This document shows, piece after piece, positions 33,730 to 43,359 of a stretch of DNA of 64,000 bases. Within the stretch, counting starts at the first letter, position 1; every line of letters starts with the position of its first letter. Source of the DNA: Roridomyces roridus (lineage: Eukaryota > Basidiomycota > Agaricomycetes > Agaricales > Mycenaceae); assembly GCA_029378245.1 (NCBI GenBank), contig JARKIF010000003.1, forward strand, positions 1,364,001-1,428,000. Reading direction: 5' to 3'. The translations under genes were made by a program, and so were the position numbers. The notes under the pieces were generated by a model. It saw nothing but the letters and a program-made list of their open reading frames with translations, was not told the DNA's origin and searched no databases.

Positions 33730-35408
33730 ATGACTGTCTCTCTTCAAAGCACGTTTGGGAGTGCATTTATTGGTCTCGTGGCAAGCGCTGTGTCCGCGGC
33801 ACATTGGTCAATTGTCGACAACACAGACTGAGTTTGTTGCAGGCTATACGGCGTCACGATTCTCCAAACGTATGTATGGACAGTCCGAGTATCTTGGCTG
33901 TCTAATGCTCCCCGCAGGTATCTTTATTACCGGTATGCCCAGACCTTAGAATGCCGTCACGTTCGCTCAGGCTTCTCCTAGAAACTATCCAGAGGACTCT
34001 CGGATTCTCAAGTGGATGGTTGCCATTTTATGGGCTCTGGACACCGTGCATCTCGTTCTATGCACTATATCCGTATATTCGTAAGGTCCTTTCTGGTTAC
34101 TGACTTTGGCGTCTGATTCTCCGCGTACGTAGGGTTCTGGTCCTGAACTTCAACAATCCCCCGTTCTTGAACACGACGACTTGGAGCATGAATGGTAATT
34201 CTCCTCTTCCTGCGGTTTTGACTGTGTCTGAAGACGTGGGTAGTGCAGACAGATTTTAACGGGCTAATCGGAATTATCGTGGAATGGTCAGTGGATGGTC
34301 ACCATTCACTTGTCAATTTATAACTCGATCCCATACAGCTTCTATGCTCGCCGCGTATGGATAGGTTAGACATTGATGCATGCCATATTCCCAGACTAAC
34401 TTGAATCAGTCTCACGAAACATGTATCTTACTGGCATCATCGTGAGTATATTCCTTTCCTTTGTACCACCTTCATTTACCTGCGCTTATAGCTTATCCTT
34501 GCGGTCATACACTTCGGTTCGTGGTTTCGCAGACGATTGTGACCTGTTGGCCTCACTCTTCCAGCTCTCGGCATAGGTTTGCCTTCCTTTGCCATCACTT
34601 ACCAGCGACTGAAGCACATCTTTCCAGTGTTTACCGTCGGAAGGTGTGTGCTTTATCATTGCTCCGGACGAAACCCCAGAATCTCGCCAGTTTCGAGACG
34701 GTCCGCAAGGACTTTTCGAATCTCGTGGTAAGTTGCATGACCTGTTAACGCAGTCCGTGATTCACGAAAAGCCAGTGGGTCACCAGCGTCGGCCTGGGTT
34801 CGGCTGCGGCGGCAGACATGCTCATCGGATTATCCCTGTGCTATTATCTGTCCAAAAATCGAACCGGATTCAGAAGGTTTTCATCCCTCTGTCCTCCTTT
34901 TGGTTTATTTTTTGACCGTTCGAATAGAACCGACAATTTAATCACGACGTTGATGAAGTACAGTCTTACTACGGGATTCTTGACCGGCATCATTGCGTGC
35001 TTGGTGGTTATTACGGTGCGTGGACAATGAAGAATTCAGACCGTCTCCAATTTCTTGCCAGTTTGGAGTCATGCCCAACAACTTTGTATATGTCGCATTC
35101 TTCTGGCTTTTGGGGAAATGTGAGTAACTCCTACTCAGCCTCGATAGGATCGTGCTCAGTATAGGCCAGGTTATGTCAATTCTGTCCTAGCGGCGTTGAG
35201 TGGATTATTTCAACGTGCGAACTTGTTCTCATGTTTCCAACACAGCTTGAACAGCCGTGAATCGCTACGAGAGAAGGTGCATCCCCCAGGGAGCTCTTTC
35301 CTCAATAATGTCACACCAAGCAGCATTCAAATGACCCGGAGAAGAGTGGGTGGCAATATCCGTTCGTATGCGACAGCGACTGACCCTATCAGCCTACGAT
35401 TACTGTAA
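33730..35408 (+). CDS. DUF6534-type seven-helix membrane protein
   Basis: A gene of about nine exons. Joined, it starts STFGSAFIGLVASAVLYGV, then QTYLYYRNYPEDSRILKWM, VAILWALDTVHLVLCTISVY, FNGLIGIIVECFYARRVWI, SRNMYLTGII, then WVTSVGLGSAAAADMLIGL and CYYLSKNRTGFRR, TLMKYSLTTGFLTGIIACL and VMPNNFVYVAFFWLLGKCYVNSVLAALN. This hydrophobic pattern and the conserved N-S-L-A-x-L-N-x-R end are those of a mushroom-specific family of putative integral membrane proteins (DUF6534). No function is established. The cytosolic tail is Ser/Arg-rich. Splices checked in the first half are phase consistent. Confidence 0.8.
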
Positions 35409-35695
35409 ATGTCGAAACAGCTAAAACGTCCGACTCGCTATTCGTGAGTTTTTCCTCCAGTTGTCGCAGCCAAGTCAACGGTTTCCCAAAGCCACTGCCT
35501 GGGAGTCCTTCAACGCAAGCTTCCTCGGTGACAGTGCCTTCACCGATACACACGACTGTCTGAATATCTGTTTGTAACGCACATTCCTTTGGTTATTATT
35601 AGTATACCTCGAATCTCGCTCGAACCGAATTAATTTGTTCTTGATTGGACTGAACCCAAAAATGGAATTGCCGTTGCTTACGGTCACGCGGCAGA
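35409..35695. other. intergenic, nothing recognised
   Basis: About 290 bases between the DUF6534 gene and RTT109; presumably the RTT109 promoter. A 12-codon mini-frame follows the stop of the upstream gene, with no support as a gene. Confidence 0.4.
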
Positions 35696-37222
35696 ATGCA
35701 GGTCAACCTTCGCGACCACCTTTTAAACGGGCTCCGGGATGTGCCTGGCACCCGGGAATTCCACCTTCACGTCCTCGTCTCTTCGCCGAGGAAGTCTCAA
35801 GACTTGTACCCCTTCGCCACTCCGAGGCCAAGGGCGTATCTGCAGGACATTCTTGTCCTCGTGTCCGAGCAGAAGACGCCCGATGCCCCGCGAGTATTTA
35901 CTACCGCTATTGAGGCTTCCGTCTTCAACGTTCCCACCACTTCCTGCGCTATTTTATATGTAGCCAAGGTCGATACCACAGGCCAGTCCACCTCACCCTC
36001 TCCGGCTGCCGCCCTCGTCCAGTCCCTGCTAACATACTATGCCGATCCTGCTACCCGACCCATCTCCGCGGACCACCTCTGGATACACCTGTTCGCTCGA
36101 GCGCAGTCCCAGTATTTGTTCCCAAACTCGGCGGATTACACGGGAAAGCGCCCATTGGGCGACGTCAAACTCTGTGCATGGTGGCAGCGCGTGCTCAGCC
36201 AAGTGGCGTCTGCCGTGAGCGCCTCGACCAATAAGGAGGCACAGATACGACTTTACTACGTCCTGCCAGGCTTCAGTCAGCTCGAGGCAGAGCACTCGCT
36301 CCGTCGCGTCGCACCCACCCCGACGGATTCGCCATGGGTTTACGGTCATCCTTATTCTCAAACCGATATACCACTCCCCTGCCCCAAGCCGACCACAGAC
36401 CCTCTACGAAATCTGGGGCACTTTATACCGTCCTTTGACGACGACCCCAAATCGCGCTTCATCGACGAGATTGCTTGCACGCCTGACGCGGATGGCATAA
36501 GGTCACCGCCCAGGAAGCGTGCACGTAGGGGCAGTCATGCCGACGACTCCACAAAGGACGCGGCACCGACAAGGGAAGGGAAAGAACAGCGGGTTTTGGG
36601 CGATCTGGCCAAAGTCTCAACTGATGAATTCTGGGAAAGAATGTCGTTCCGCCAAGAATGCGTAGCGGGTGCAGTGACTGGCTTTTTTGCCATAGGCATC
36701 TCGTGTGTTGCGTCCGCCCGCCGTTCTGGAATACCGCCACTGGCCCCACTGCCTGGCCAGGTCTCTTCTCAATTAAACAAGCGGGTTCTAAGCACCCTCA
36801 TGACCAAACTGGAATTCTCGACCGTCGAACGGGCTGTCAAGGCGACAGAGACATTGGAGGACGCGATACGGGGTCTTTGCGAAGGGATGGTGCCCATTCC
36901 ACCACCTCGGATGAGCACTACCCGGGACACTGATCGACGGACACCCGAACCAGAAGCTTCCCGCGCACTATTGGCTCCGCCAATGACACCGCCCCGTCAA
37001 GGAAGGGTGCATGTTGCGGATGTCTCCCCGAATCCATTTCCGGAACCAGTCACGTCGCTGGAGACGTACCATTCGCACATTTATGGGTCCATATCTATGC
37101 ACAACCCAGCTTTAGCGCCCAAGACGGGCGAAGCAGGCGAGAAGCTGGGAGCAGGCTCAGAACCGGCGCCACACGTAACTGTGCTAGCCGTGCGGAAGAA
37201 AAAGAAAAGGGTTGGTGAGTAA
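35696..37222 (+). CDS. RTT109: histone acetyltransferase RTT109
   Basis: A single exon of 508 residues. The N-terminal catalytic domain is well kept: LRDHLLNGLRDVPGTREFHL, HVLVSSPRKSQDLYPF, EASVFNVPTTSCAILYVAKV, DHLWIHLFARAQSQYLFPNS and KLCAWWQRVLSQV. RTT109 acetylates H3 K56 (and K9/K27) on new histones with the chaperones Asf1 and Vps75, in the nucleus. A basic stretch (PPRKRARRG) follows, then EFWERMSFRQECVAGAVTGF, the family's C-terminal catalytic segment. The last about 130 residues are Pro-rich and end in a Lys/Arg cluster (RKKKKRVGE), a likely nuclear signal. The fungal-specific family makes the call firm. Confidence 0.92.
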   Translation: MQVNLRDHLLNGLRDVPGTREFHLHVLVSSPRKSQDLYPFATPRPRAYLQDILVLVSEQKTPDAPRVFTTAIEASVFNVPTTSCAILYVAKVDTTGQSTSPSPAAALVQSLLTYYADPATRPISADHLWIHLFARAQSQYLFPNSADYTGKRPLGDVKLCAWWQRVLSQVASAVSASTNKEAQIRLYYVLPGFSQLEAEHSLRRVAPTPTDSPWVYGHPYSQTDIPLPCPKPTTDPLRNLGHFIPSFDDDPKSRFIDEIACTPDADGIRSPPRKRARRGSHADDSTKDAAPTREGKEQRVLGDLAKVSTDEFWERMSFRQECVAGAVTGFFAIGISCVASARRSGIPPLAPLPGQVSSQLNKRVLSTLMTKLEFSTVERAVKATETLEDAIRGLCEGMVPIPPPRMSTTRDTDRRTPEPEASRALLAPPMTPPRQGRVHVADVSPNPFPEPVTSLETYHSHIYGSISMHNPALAPKTGEAGEKLGAGSEPAPHVTVLAVRKKKKRVGE

Positions 37223-37521
37223 TAATGGTACTCCATCTTGATGTGGGCGGCGAGTCATGGCAGACAAGAGTTGGGTCCTGAATGTGCACTTTGTATTCTT
37301 TTCGTCGACAGCGTAGATGGCTCTTGTATGCAAAATGTGAGAGACTTGTCTATCCTGCCATGCGGGTGGGGCTGGGTATCAAAGATGAAGGACGATGTTT
37401 CGGGCGACGGAAAATATCTTGTCACAGGAGAAGTTTCCATGTAGAAACCGATCTGTGTCTTCTTCATTATACCATTACCGTCACTTGGCGGCCAGCAGCC
37501 TTTCAACGTTCTGACGAGACC
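37223..37521. other. intergenic, nothing recognised
   Basis: About 300 bases after RTT109 and before the start of the next gene on the same strand. No ORF or RNA feature can be supported. Confidence 0.4.
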
Positions 37522-39629
37522 ATGACCACCCACGCACGCTCTCTACCCTCCTTTGCCCAGGCGTTCAATGGCGACCATCCAATTGGCAGCATCTCTGGCG
37601 GCAACAACTCACTGCCTCCCATACACTCTCATTCGCCCCCCGTTTCTTCAAGACGCGCCAAATCGCCCCAGGGGCTGACCCGTTCACGACATCCCAGCGA
37701 GGAGGAGAGGTCGGTTGGCAGAAAACGCCCTCGCAGTGAAGTCACGTCCAGTGTTCGCGACGAGGAACCCTCCGATTCCGAGTGCGTCTTGCTCGCTTTG
37801 CACTCCGATTTATTTCCGACTCTTTTTTTCGCAGACGCGACTCACGTTTTATTCGGGTAAAAGAGGAGGAAGACCTGGGCATGCTCGACGACACGCCTCC
37901 GCAGCAACGCATCATATTGGACCCAACTGGCGCGCCTCCCCCGTCCAGTATTCAACCCTCTGCAAAAAAGCGTCGGATTACCGTCAGCGGCCCTGCGCTC
38001 AACACCGATGTTCGGGCTCCTGCAGATTCCACGACTCCTATATCGCCGGCTGTTTCAATGGGCTTTTCGATCAACAACCCGGGCGCGATAGAACAGGCGC
38101 GTTGTATTTCCACCTACTACCCCTTCGTAACTAATCTAAAAGCCACAGGTACGATCCATGATCACCGTCAAACAGAAACAGAAGGCCTTGGTGCGTCCAA
38201 TGCACAATCTCGCTGTCGTGGGATGCTAATCAGTTGTAGATTGAGCAACGGAGGGCAAGCGTCGTGGGCTCGCCAAACCTCGGGGCTGCTGTACCTCCTC
38301 CCGCCCTGTGCGAGGAACGGGCCGCCCCTGTGAAAGCACCACCACCAACGACGCGGCAACGGCGTAGCCCAAATAATAACACCCGACGGGTTGCCAACGG
38401 CACCCAGGTACGACCTCCTAGCCCTGTCCCTGTCCCGGCCCTGCAGCAGCCGCCCCCTCCGGTTGCTACCCAAAATTCGCTACCCCCTCCACCGATTAGT
38501 TTTGCTCGCCGCCGCGCCGAACAACTCGGGGGCCGGAGGAAAACCTGCTGATATCATAATCAGTCCTCGTGAGGCGCATACTGAAGAGCAGTTCCAGCCT
38601 GCCATTCAAAGTGCGCCACCTATACCACAGGGAGGTGGTCAAGGATCATTCTATCCTGGTCGATTCCAAATGACCCTCCCCCGCCTTCCGTCCGTAATTG
38701 GCGGAGGGGACACTATGCGGACGGTACCTGGACACGTTCCTCCCACGCCGACAAGGCTCTCTATGCAGCGCAACAACAGTAATACTGTCCCGACTTTGTC
38801 CCATCCTGCGGCCGATTCTCGTTCGCCTCCCGCCGCTTCTGTCCCTATCGCCTCGACTCTCGTTCCGCCAACCCCCATGTCACTGCACCATCCGGGGTAT
38901 TCTGGGGACAAGTCTGCCTTTTTGGCTCCGTTTGGCGTCTTCTACGATGCGCTGAACGATTCGAAGCAGCTGAAGAATTGGCTTGGCGAGCAGCTCCAAA
39001 GGTCGAATACGCTTATCCAAAATTTGACGCAGCAGCAAGAGAAGCTGAACGAGACTGTGGAAATGTTGGTGGAGCGGAAAGTAGGGAATATGCGAGCAGA
39101 GATGGCGGGCCTCTATCGGCGGGTTGACGAGTTGGAGGACGCTCTTCGTTTGGCGACTGGACGGCGACCAAGCTACGACGCTGACAGTCTAAAAGCCAAA
39201 GGGAAGCAGCCGCTTCGGAACGGTAACGTTATGGCTTCCGAGACGTATACTTTCCCTCCGCGGCCACAGCAGACCGACCGCCCGAGGGGGGAGCCCAGTC
39301 GGCGCCACCCGTCGCCTGGCTGGCCACAAGAACAAATGGAGTCGGAGAACGGGTCTCCCGCGCCATTTGATACGAGGCGCCATTCTGTATCGGCGACGCG
39401 GTTCGAGGCCTCGTCGCAGCGGAGTACACTCAGTAATAACTCGCCGCCACTGGGATTTCGCGAGAGCGGTGGCCATCCGCACTCGTCTCCATCATTACAT
39501 CCACGCACCGCTGAGCGACCTGCAGCACAGCGGCAATCGTCGTCACACACGCACGAACGGAGTGGGTCCCCTAGGCACGACAGCCGGAGAAATTCGGTGT
39601 CGATGCCGTCTCCCGAGGACGAGAGCTGA
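37522..39629 (+). CDS. Pro/Ser-rich coiled-coil protein of unknown function, with a frame break
   Basis: At least four exons. A Ser/Pro-rich head with RKRPRSEV (possible nuclear signal) leads into DSERDSRFIRVKEEEDLGML and AKKRRITVSG. The third segment is MITVKQKQKALIEQRRASVV, then long Pro-rich runs. Near 38540-38545 the frame shifts by one base in an AAAA run: RRRAEQLGGRRK is followed, in another frame, by PADIIISPREAHTEEQFQ. Later comes a coiled coil (SKQLKNWLGEQLQRSNTLIQ, LTQQQEKLNETVEML, then MAGLYRRVDELEDALRL) and a Ser/His-rich tail. I do not recognise the family. It may be nuclear. The intron 38097-38148 starts with GC. Confidence 0.65.
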
Positions 39630-39863
39630 AGGCGGCCTTTTTTCACATCTTCTATATTTCTTGGACCCATGTATCACCCTATGGATTTGCGGGCTTTGGA
39701 TATACACTTTTGGTACATCACGGACACACTCCTTTTCCATCCTTTTCCATCTCTGTAATCTTAGGTTTACCGCGCAATTCAATTGTACTCTGTCATGGCT
39801 TCGGGCGGCTGTCGCGGTGTTCTCTTTGAAGATTGCTAAGACATTGACAAACCAAGCTTGGTC

Positions 39864-40865
39864 ATGTCTTCCTTTAGCTTCTTAAGGTCGACCTCGACAT
39901 GTCGTTTACGCAGTCTCTCACAGCAGCTCTCTTATTCCACCATGGCTTCCAACAAACCCATTATGCTCTACACACTTGGCACGCCAAACGGCAGGAAAAT
40001 CTCAATTTTCTTGGAGGAGCTGAAAGCCAACTATGGGCTCGAATACGAAGTCCAGAAGATTGATTTCTCCAAGAACGAGCAAAAGGAGCCTTGGTTTATC
40101 CAGCTCAACCCGAATGGCAAGTATGATTTACATTTGCGCGTACATACATAACTCATCTACGTGCAGGTCGTATTCCGACTATCGTCGACCGTTCGCGCGA
40201 CAATCATACTGTTTTTGAGACTGGCGCGATTCTGCAGTACCTGGCAAAGTTCTACGACAAGGAGAAGAAGTTTTCGTTTGACCCTGCGACGGAGTGGAAA
40301 GAAGACTCGGAGGTTACGCAGTGGATGTTCTGGGCCAATGGCGGATTGTGAGTTTTCAAGGTTGCTCGTCCAGTTCATGGCTGACGATTCGCAGAGGGCC
40401 TATGATGGTATGGTGCTTTGAATAGACGCGCTAATCTTGCTAATCTTGCGCGTCTTCTCCAGGGTCAAGGTTCGTGCCCTCCCAGTACTAGATAGATAAC
40501 CCGTTGACCGTCTCGAACAGCTGGTTGGTTCATCCGTGCTCGTAATAATGCTGCGATTGGAGCGGTTCCAATTGCCGAGGAACGCTACATCGAAGAAACC
40601 AAGCGCCTCTTCGGAGTTCTTGAGATTCGTTTGAAGGACCACGAGTATCTCGTCGGCGAAAAGTATTCCATCGCTGATATGAACGCCTATCCATGGGTAC
40701 ACGGGCATCCCTTCTGTGGTGTGGAATCCCTCGATGCATGGCCTGCTCTCAAGGTGAGTCGCACCGTTGTACCCTGGTGGCTTATTTCCGAGTGAATCTT
40801 TGCAGCGCTGGCACGACAAGTTGGCGGAAAGAGAATCTGTGAAAGCAGGATACACATGGCCTTAA
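39864..40865 (+). CDS. glutathione S-transferase, Ure2-like
   Basis: Six exons (39864-40116, 40167-40347, 40395-40407, 40463-40469, 40521-40753, 40806-40865), 248 residues from the first ATG. The thioredoxin-like half has [32 protein letters not shown] and [15 protein letters not shown]. The helical half has [42 protein letters not shown] and RWHDKL. This is the Ure2p/nu-class pattern. The intron after LNPN starts GC and reads GCAAGT. The 13- and 7-base exons rebuild GPMMGQA. The first 26 residues are rich in Ser, Arg and Leu with no acid, so a mitochondrial form is possible; the ATG at 39942 would give a cytosolic form. Confidence 0.92.
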
Positions 40866-41045
40866 GTCGGCTTTGAGAAAGAGTCGAGAGATAGCAAGGA
40901 TTGAGGAAGGAACTTAGGAGGAAGGAAATACAAGAAATACAATCAAATTGGTCAGCTCCGTCCAATTTTGGACTCAGGTAAACTACTAGTAATCTACCAC
41001 GAAGGAAGGAAGTGTCAATCAACTTGTACAAATACGATCTCTCTT

Positions 41046-41615
41046 ATGCTTCGTTCCATCGCGTCTGCGCCGTCTTTTACACGCGCCTACGCTACAAAAC
41101 TAGCCAAATGGCCCCGTCCAAAGCCAGGCACGGCTGAAAGACCTGCATACCATGCACCGGACCCCCTCCTCAACAATCCAAAAGCAGTCGTTACCGAGCT
41201 GCCCGACGAGGACCTTACTTTTATTCATCGTCCGCCCCCAACAGCGCCCTCCCCATTCTCCCTCACGACAAACCCCGTCTCTCCTCTTCTTCGTCCGAGG
41301 CCGCCACAGGCCGAAATGCCACTACCACCGCCGTCACGGACACCCAGCAAGGAGCTCCCCCGAGCCTCTGGGCAAACCATGTCCGAGATAAGGAGGCTGC
41401 GTGCGCTGGATCCGGAGCGTTATACGTGTGGTGTGCTAGCGCGCAAATTCAATGTCACCCGCGGCTTCGTGCAGGCCATCGCGGCGCTGAAAAAGAGCCA
41501 ACGGAAATCAAAGAAACGGGCTCAAGAGCTGGTGCACCAGCAGGCACGGGACAAATGGAGCGAGAAAAAGACGACGCTTATGATGATAAAAACGAAGCGG
41601 AGAGAGCTATGGTAG
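41046..41615 (+). CDS. MRPL20: mitochondrial large-subunit ribosomal protein MRPL20
   Basis: A single exon of about 189 residues. The presequence MLRSIASAPSFTRAYATKLA is followed by a Pro-rich linker, TMSEIRRLRALDPERYTCGV and ARKFNVTRGFVQAIAAL, then a long basic tail with repeated Lys/Arg. This matches fungal MRP-L20 (mL58), a fungal-specific addition to the mitochondrial large subunit. Length is normal. It lies 60 bases from the end of the convergent SET-TAD3 gene. Confidence 0.85.
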   Translation: MLRSIASAPSFTRAYATKLAKWPRPKPGTAERPAYHAPDPLLNNPKAVVTELPDEDLTFIHRPPPTAPSPFSLTTNPVSPLLRPRPPQAEMPLPPPSRTPSKELPRASGQTMSEIRRLRALDPERYTCGVLARKFNVTRGFVQAIAALKKSQRKSKKRAQELVHQQARDKWSEKKTTLMMIKTKRRELW

Positions 41616-41677
41616 TTTTGGTGCGTGGAATAATATTTTCATTTTCCTCCGTGTGCTCACAATCTTCAAGCATATAA

Positions 41678-43310
41678 TTATAATTCTATGAATCCATTGA
41701 CGCATCCGAGCTGCAGTCCAGCTTCGTCTATCGTTCCGCCCTTCCACCGGCAAATCCCAAACCTATGATTTACACCTGGAAGTGTCGGAAGACATATCGA
41801 ACCGCCGCATCCGCCAGTCTTTTCCATGGGAATGAGGTACACGACCTCTTTGACGCGAGAATGTAACAACGCCATGCTGCACATTATACACGGTTCGTGC
41901 GTCGTGAAAAGAATGCGGGAAGTGAGAAGGTAGTTGGTCCCGTTACGTGCCGTCTGTGGCTCGTCCTCGGAACGCGCACGGTCATCTGCAATGTGGCGGA
42001 TAACGTTCATGACCGCGTGCCGGAGAGGATGAGCAGCACTTTGTCGCGTGTCGTGTGCCATGAAGGACGAGTCGTCCGACGCTTCGTACGGAGTGGGAAC
42101 ATACGCCGCGACGGGCAACTGGACAGAGTAAGACGTGTGAAAAGGGAACGAGACAGAAACCTACTTCTCCCTGTTGGCGCCGTCGCAAAGCTTCTTGTAC
42201 TACCTGCCCTCATGGCTTTCCAAGCCCATCGTACTTTGCCCATTGACCAATCGTCAGCCTCTCCTTTACGTCGAGGAGCATAAGTTGTCGGCCACAATAC
42301 ATTTTTAAAAGCAAGGGATGTTGTGGTTAAGGCTGCCGACGACGGGACTTTGACGAGGAAGGGTTCCGACAGCTGGATGTCTTGAGGCAAGGCGGGGGCC
42401 TCTGGGGAGACGTTGAGGAGGAATGTAGAGGTTTCGCCCTGCTTGCGAACGCGCTTGAGATGACCAAGCTCATCTGCGTCCACTTCGCTGTGTTTTAACC
42501 ATCTAGATGCTACTTGAGAGTTGGTGATATCGCGCAAAATGAAGGGTACGCACTTGAGCATTGGACCGATACTTCGTTGGTCTGGGACGTCGACTGCCCA
42601 AGCTTGCACTGCCGATATTTAAATGGGTGGAATCAAAAGAGGATTGCACCTACCAGTGCGGATGCTTTCAGCCGTCTCCTCTTCCGGTGGGGGCTTGAAC
42701 CTCTCGAAGGGCAAGTCCTCCTCGGGGACAATAGCGTCATCGGATGGAATTTCTGGCTGCAGGTTGGTCAAGCCGCCCCAGCCGTCTGCGTCCAGCTCGT
42801 CTTTAGGAACAGCGGCTTTGGCTCCTGCGGGGTCAAACCAGAGATTATGGCCGTAGTAGATGCATAGTTCTTCGTCCGGCTCTATATTCCGGGCTGCTAT
42901 ATACCGAATCGAGTCTGTGCATGCGTCGATCGTGTAAGAGACGTTGGGAGAGTCCGAGTGGTTGAATAGGGAGCCTTTCCGAAGATGAGGAGATGTTTGC
43001 GCTCGACAAGCAAAGCACGAACCTAGTCCAAGGGCAAGCGCCATACTCCCATTCTTCCATTTGAAAGTATACGAGTCGAGGATGGTGTATCTTTTCGAGC
43101 ATGAGCACAGGCGAAGGGTGCAAAAAAGACGTTGCAGAGTTCTGACTTTCCATGCTGCTCGTATTCCTCCTTTGTGAAGAGGAGGACTGGGCTGATTTCC
43201 ACGATGGAGTGTCTTGGAATCGAGGTTGCGGCGAATACACCGCGGCCTTTTCCTGGAGAGTTTTTAACGAGGCATTGGGCGGGGTTCTGCAGATTTCCGG
43301 AAGAAGCCAT
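41678..43310 (-). CDS. TAD3: SET-domain / tRNA adenosine deaminase subunit TAD3 fusion, with a frame break
   Basis: The N-terminal part is a SET domain: KNSPGKGRGVFAATSIPRHS, EISPVLLFTKEEYEQHGK, KWKNGSMALALGLGSLFNHS, then SPNVSYTIDACTDSIRY and DEELCIYYGHNLWF. An intron of 45 bases at about 42605-42649 (GTAGGT...CGGCAG) joins it in phase to the TAD3 N-terminus: VQAWAVDVPDQRS, HLKRVRKQGETSTF. The deaminase fold follows with AAYVPTPYEASDDS, HPLRHAVMNVIRH, EPCIMCSMALLHSRV and NHRFGICRWKGG. TAD3 pairs with TAD2 to make inosine-34 in tRNA; HAV in place of HAE marks the non-catalytic subunit. Near 42201 one extra base separates KAMRA from VVQEALRRRQQGE, probably a sequence error. It is head to head with ALG7, 49 bases apart. 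Confidence 0.85.
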
Positions 43311-43359
43311 TATCAGATCACGAGGAGCGCGTCGAGCACGTGCAAGACACGTCCTCTTC

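Noticed and set aside
41678..42609. TAD3 as a separate gene starting at 42609
   Set aside because: The codon there is GTG, and the sequence is spliced in phase to the SET part by a normal intron.
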